A stretch of 34,267 bases of DNA, from NCBI GenBank assembly GCA_949286015.1, contig CASEBB010000016.1, positions 1-34,267 of the forward strand. The letters are read 5' to 3'. The notes beneath the pieces are model-generated. The model was not told where the DNA came from. It was given only the letters and a program-made list of their open reading frames with translations, and searched no databases. This DNA comes from an uncultured Succinivibrionaceae bacterium (lineage in GTDB: Bacteria > Pseudomonadota > Gammaproteobacteria > Enterobacterales > Succinivibrionaceae). Positions 33,146 to 34,267 of this stretch are shown here, one piece after another; the first letter of the stretch is position 1, and every line of letters begins with the position of its first letter. Position numbers and translations under genes: made by a program.

Positions 33146-33751
33146 ATGGTTGAAAGAACTACCATCGATGCCGAATTAGATTTGCGCGGCTGCTTTAGAG
33201 ATGCTGGGCGGCGTCTGATTGATCGTATGGCGGAGATCGTTTTCGATCATAAAGAGGAGGAACGGGTTAAGGATATGCCAGTACAGGTGTTTGTGCTGGA
33301 GTTCTCCTTGGTCAATCCCAAGACAGAGGAGCCTTTAAAGACCCTTGAGGTGCCGCTGTTCCTCGATGTGTACAAGGTGCGCGCTGAGGCGCAGGAGTAT
33401 GAGTATCCACGGCAAGCTTTTCAGGAGCTTGGTTTTGGCATTTTAGATACCACAGTGCTCAAATGTGCTTTCGAGTGCTTCAATGCTATTAACGAGGATG
33501 CATTATCGCGCCTGCCAGCCAAGCAACAGTTACAGTTCTCCAGACTGTACGTTGCCGTTAGCGAATACCAAAGTCCGCAGCCTCTTTCTGACATCGCGTT
33601 CTCGATGTTAAAACTCATGAGCAACGAAGCCCAAAGGGTCAAAAAGGAATACCCTGAGCTGCCTTATCACTGGCTCTTGAAAAGCGTTAAGCCTAAGTCT
33701 GGTAAGACCAGCAAGAGCAAAGCAAAAGCAAAGTCTAAGCGTAAGGGCTAA
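33146..33751 (+). CDS. Basic-tail family paralogue 4, diverged, function unknown
   Basis: 201 residues with AAAGGAT before the ATG. Overall similarity to paralogues 1-3 is low, but EYPELPYHWLL near 170 matches their PFYWFF block and the tail SKSKAKAKSKRKG is of the same kind. The N-terminal half has an alternating strand-like pattern (VQVFVLEFSLVNPKT). It is the last gene before the hairpin and group II intron. Confidence 0.68.
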   Translation: MVERTTIDAELDLRGCFRDAGRRLIDRMAEIVFDHKEEERVKDMPVQVFVLEFSLVNPKTEEPLKTLEVPLFLDVYKVRAEAQEYEYPRQAFQELGFGILDTTVLKCAFECFNAINEDALSRLPAKQQLQFSRLYVAVSEYQSPQPLSDIAFSMLKLMSNEAQRVKKEYPELPYHWLLKSVKPKSGKTSKSKAKAKSKRKG

Positions 33752-33877
33752 GCCCGCACGGCGGTACCTGAGTGCAGGTAGAGCACGCTCGTGCCTGCTA
33801 TGGTGGTGCGCGGCGCGTGCGCGCGACGGTCTTAGCCTTTAGCCTTGAGCATTAGGCCTTAAGCCTATCTTGAATCC

Positions 33878-33903
33878 CAGCACTGAGCATGCGCTCAGTG
33901 CTG
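33878..33903 (+). terminator. Perfect 11-bp hairpin directly upstream of the intron
   Basis: CAGCACTGAGC (33878-33888), loop ATGC, GCTCAGTGCTG (33893-33903). It lies 126 bp after paralogue 4. It has no T tract here because the intron begins 4 nt later; if it is a terminator, its T's may lie beyond the intron. Confidence 0.55.
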
Positions 33904-33907
33904 CTCA

Positions 33908-34267
33908 GTGCGCCCAGTATGGGTGCTATCTATAGGGTTAAAGTCCCGAACCAACCCCGCTGGTGGGAACAGTTAGTGAACTGCAAGGCGTCGAGTGGCG
34001 ACACTCCCGCTGAAGAAAGCAGCTAGCAAAGTCGCGGCCTGACGAACAGGAACCGATTTAGGCAAACCGCAGTGGATTAGCTTGCTGAACATGGCGAAAT
34101 CCAATAGCCAGACGTAACTGTGGATGTAAAGTCGGCAGGAACGAGGCGGAAGATAGCACTCTTACCTAGGGAGATCTTGCTAGTCGACGGAGGTCGATAG
34201 TAACAACGAATAGCAAGAAGTCAGCAGAGGCCATAGTAGCCGTGGAGTATGCGGTGAAGGGCCGAAT
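33908..34267 (+). mobile_element. Group II intron, 5' portion (domain I onward), runs off the window
   Basis: It starts with GTGCG, the group II 5' consensus, followed by CCCAGTATGGGTG and a TAGGGTTAAAGTCCCGAAC block typical of bacterial introns that encode a reverse transcriptase. Near the end, GAAGTCAGCAGAGGCCATAGTAG and GTGAAGGGCCGAAT resemble the stretch just before the intron-encoded protein gene. The reverse transcriptase/maturase frame and the 3' end should lie beyond 34267. It is retained on the plus strand, same direction as paralogue 4. Confidence 0.82.

Noticed and set aside
34081..34130. Origin or DnaA boxes (CTGTGGATG)
   Set aside because: Only a partial match and it lies inside the group II intron; no cluster of boxes is present.

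Overview
The window looks like chromosomal DNA of a gammaproteobacterium, most likely from the Aeromonadales/Succinivibrionaceae side. This is inferred from protein flavour, Enterobacteria-like gene order and heavy use of TTA for leucine in housekeeping genes; no rRNA or tRNA is present to confirm it. Two blocks of familiar gene order can be recognised. One is hslO-hslR facing away from nudE. The other is dut, coaBC, then rpmB-rpmG-mutM, which in E. coli lie together around radC.

Layout. 326-1657 (-): an Fsr-like MFS transporter. 2073-3561 (-): hslR-hslO, the Hsp15 and Hsp33 heat-shock pair. 4438-5013 (+): nudE. 5504-9789 (+): argF-argG and, after a terminator, argH; these are the last three steps of arginine synthesis. 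10169-10963 (-): dut, with an unusual extension of about 117 residues at its N-terminus. 11043-22740 (-): eight tandem paralogues of about 380-430 aa. 23290-24615 (-): coaBC. 26075-27888 (-): two overlapping genes, each with a CrcB/Fluc-type fluoride-channel domain and a long extra C-terminal region. 28066-29147 (+): a near-consensus promoter, a strongly structured stretch, then rpmB and rpmG with a terminator. 29524-30342 (+): mutM. 30559-33751 (+): four tandem paralogues of an unrecognised family with lysine/arginine-rich tails; the first is broken by an in-frame stop. 33908 to the end: the 5' part of a group II intron, 4 nt after a perfect hairpin.

The most interesting part is the eight-gene array. 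Its proteins follow the layout of IS256/Mutator-family transposases: helical N-terminal part, the 'RYYP-hydrophobic-L' first-aspartate block, the 'GI..G..E' strand, 'L..RGL', 'FPQS', 'IY....L.E', 'LRK' and a final 'W.R.V..W'. In seven of the eight, the residue at the first catalytic aspartate is His, Tyr or Arg; only the copy next to coaBC keeps Asp. The IS256 cysteine/histidine signature after the second aspartate is missing in all. Each gene has its own start and usually a ribosome binding site, all are intact, and most carry a Lys/Ala-rich N-terminal tail. I read this as a tandemly expanded, catalytically degenerate transposase-derived family, possibly DNA-binding. It has separated dut from coaBC, which are normally neighbours.

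Other structure includes a repeat of about 150 bp present downstream of dut and again inside the array, a 75-bp REP-like intergenic repeat at two sites, several good intrinsic terminators, and a predicted pseudoknot RNA upstream of rpmB. Everything here was read by eye; no alignment, folding or database search was run.
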